From Calditrichota bacterium (lineage in GTDB: Bacteria; Zhuqueibacterota; Zhuqueibacteria; Zhuqueibacterales; Geothermadaptataceae), in NCBI GenBank assembly GCA_008501545.1, contig QQUM01000344.1, forward strand, positions 1 to 5,071: a stretch of 5,071 nucleotides of DNA, in the 5' to 3' direction. Below the pieces are notes generated by a model that saw nothing but the letters and a program-made list of their open reading frames with translations, did no database searches and was not told the DNA's origin. Numbering within the stretch: position 1 is the stretch's first letter; every line of letters begins with the position of its first letter. The position numbers and the translations under genes were made by a program. Positions 4,967-5,071 of this stretch are shown piece by piece.

Positions 4967-5071
4967 TCAATCGATTGAAAAGGCCTTCTCATAGGCATAG
5001 CGCCCAGTCATCTGCTTGTATATTTGTTTCAATAAATCATTGAGCAGGCTGCTGGCGCCGAACCGGAACAA
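4967..5071 (-). CDS. deoC: Deoxyribose-phosphate aldolase, C-terminal fragment cut by the window edge
   Basis: The last 34 codons and the TGA stop (4967-4969) of a minus-strand gene are visible; the start lies beyond 5071. The fragment opens with LFRFGASSLLNDLLKQ and continues YKQMTGRYAYEKAF to the end. FRFGASSLLNDLL is the conserved C-terminal helix region of class I deoxyribose-5-phosphate aldolases, and the trailing Q-xx-TG-Y segment is common in the variants that sit beside aldehyde dehydrogenases. The enzyme is cytoplasmic and cleaves 2-deoxyribose-5-phosphate to glyceraldehyde-3-phosphate and acetaldehyde in deoxynucleoside catabolism. The catalytic Lys lies outside the window. The dehydrogenase gene begins about 80 bases downstream on the same strand, consistent with product channelling or detoxification of acetaldehyde. 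Confidence 0.88.
   Translation of the reverse strand: MFRFGASSLLNDLLKQIYKQMTGRYAYEKAFSID

Overview
The window carries five protein-coding genes and two sizeable intergenic regions. It reads as chromosomal DNA from a Gram-negative bacterium of moderate to low GC content. The best taxonomic hint is the secreted protein at 1033-2172. Its C-terminal module begins NYPNPFNPSTTISF, the sorting/FlgD-Ig-type tail typical of the FCB side of the tree (Calditrichota, KSB1-type lineages, Ignavibacteria, Marinimicrobia). I therefore infer an FCB-group organism, probably Calditrichota-like, but the sequence alone cannot fix the phylum.

Layout from left to right. (1) yajQ (6-494, minus) encodes a complete small nucleotide/cyclic-di-GMP-binding protein. 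(2) A divergent, AT-rich intergenic region of about 540 bases contains no convincing gene, but has a -24/-12 (sigma-54-like) promoter candidate at 945-960. (3) A secreted modular surface protein follows on the plus strand (1033-2172), with a signal peptide, one fibronectin type III domain, a carbohydrate-binding-module-like beta-sandwich and the sorting tail. No catalytic domain is visible. (4) A convergent intergenic region (2173-2530) is almost filled by a structured repeat with inverted ends (about 2199-2520). It looks like a non-autonomous, MITE-like element or a composite of intergenic palindromic repeats. (5) On the minus strand, reading right to left, lie the 3' end of deoC (4967-5071), a 12-bp perfect hairpin (4918-4950), a full-length catalytic aldehyde dehydrogenase (3394-4884) and a truncated, catalytically dead aldehyde dehydrogenase-like protein (2531-3394).

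The three minus-strand genes form a deoxyribose/deoxynucleoside catabolic unit. DeoC splits 2-deoxyribose-5-phosphate into glyceraldehyde-3-phosphate and acetaldehyde, and the aldehyde dehydrogenase would oxidise the acetaldehyde. The two dehydrogenase genes share a single base in a TAATG stop-start junction. Together they match the architecture of the two-domain enzyme ALDH16: the first carries the FEYxPAPES N-terminal signature and all catalytic residues, and the second carries the non-catalytic C-terminal half with its ELKTVWHPVG tail. This split ALDH16-like pair is the most interesting coding feature. The repeat element immediately after its stop codon is the most interesting non-coding feature. 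No RNA gene, CRISPR array or transposase is visible.
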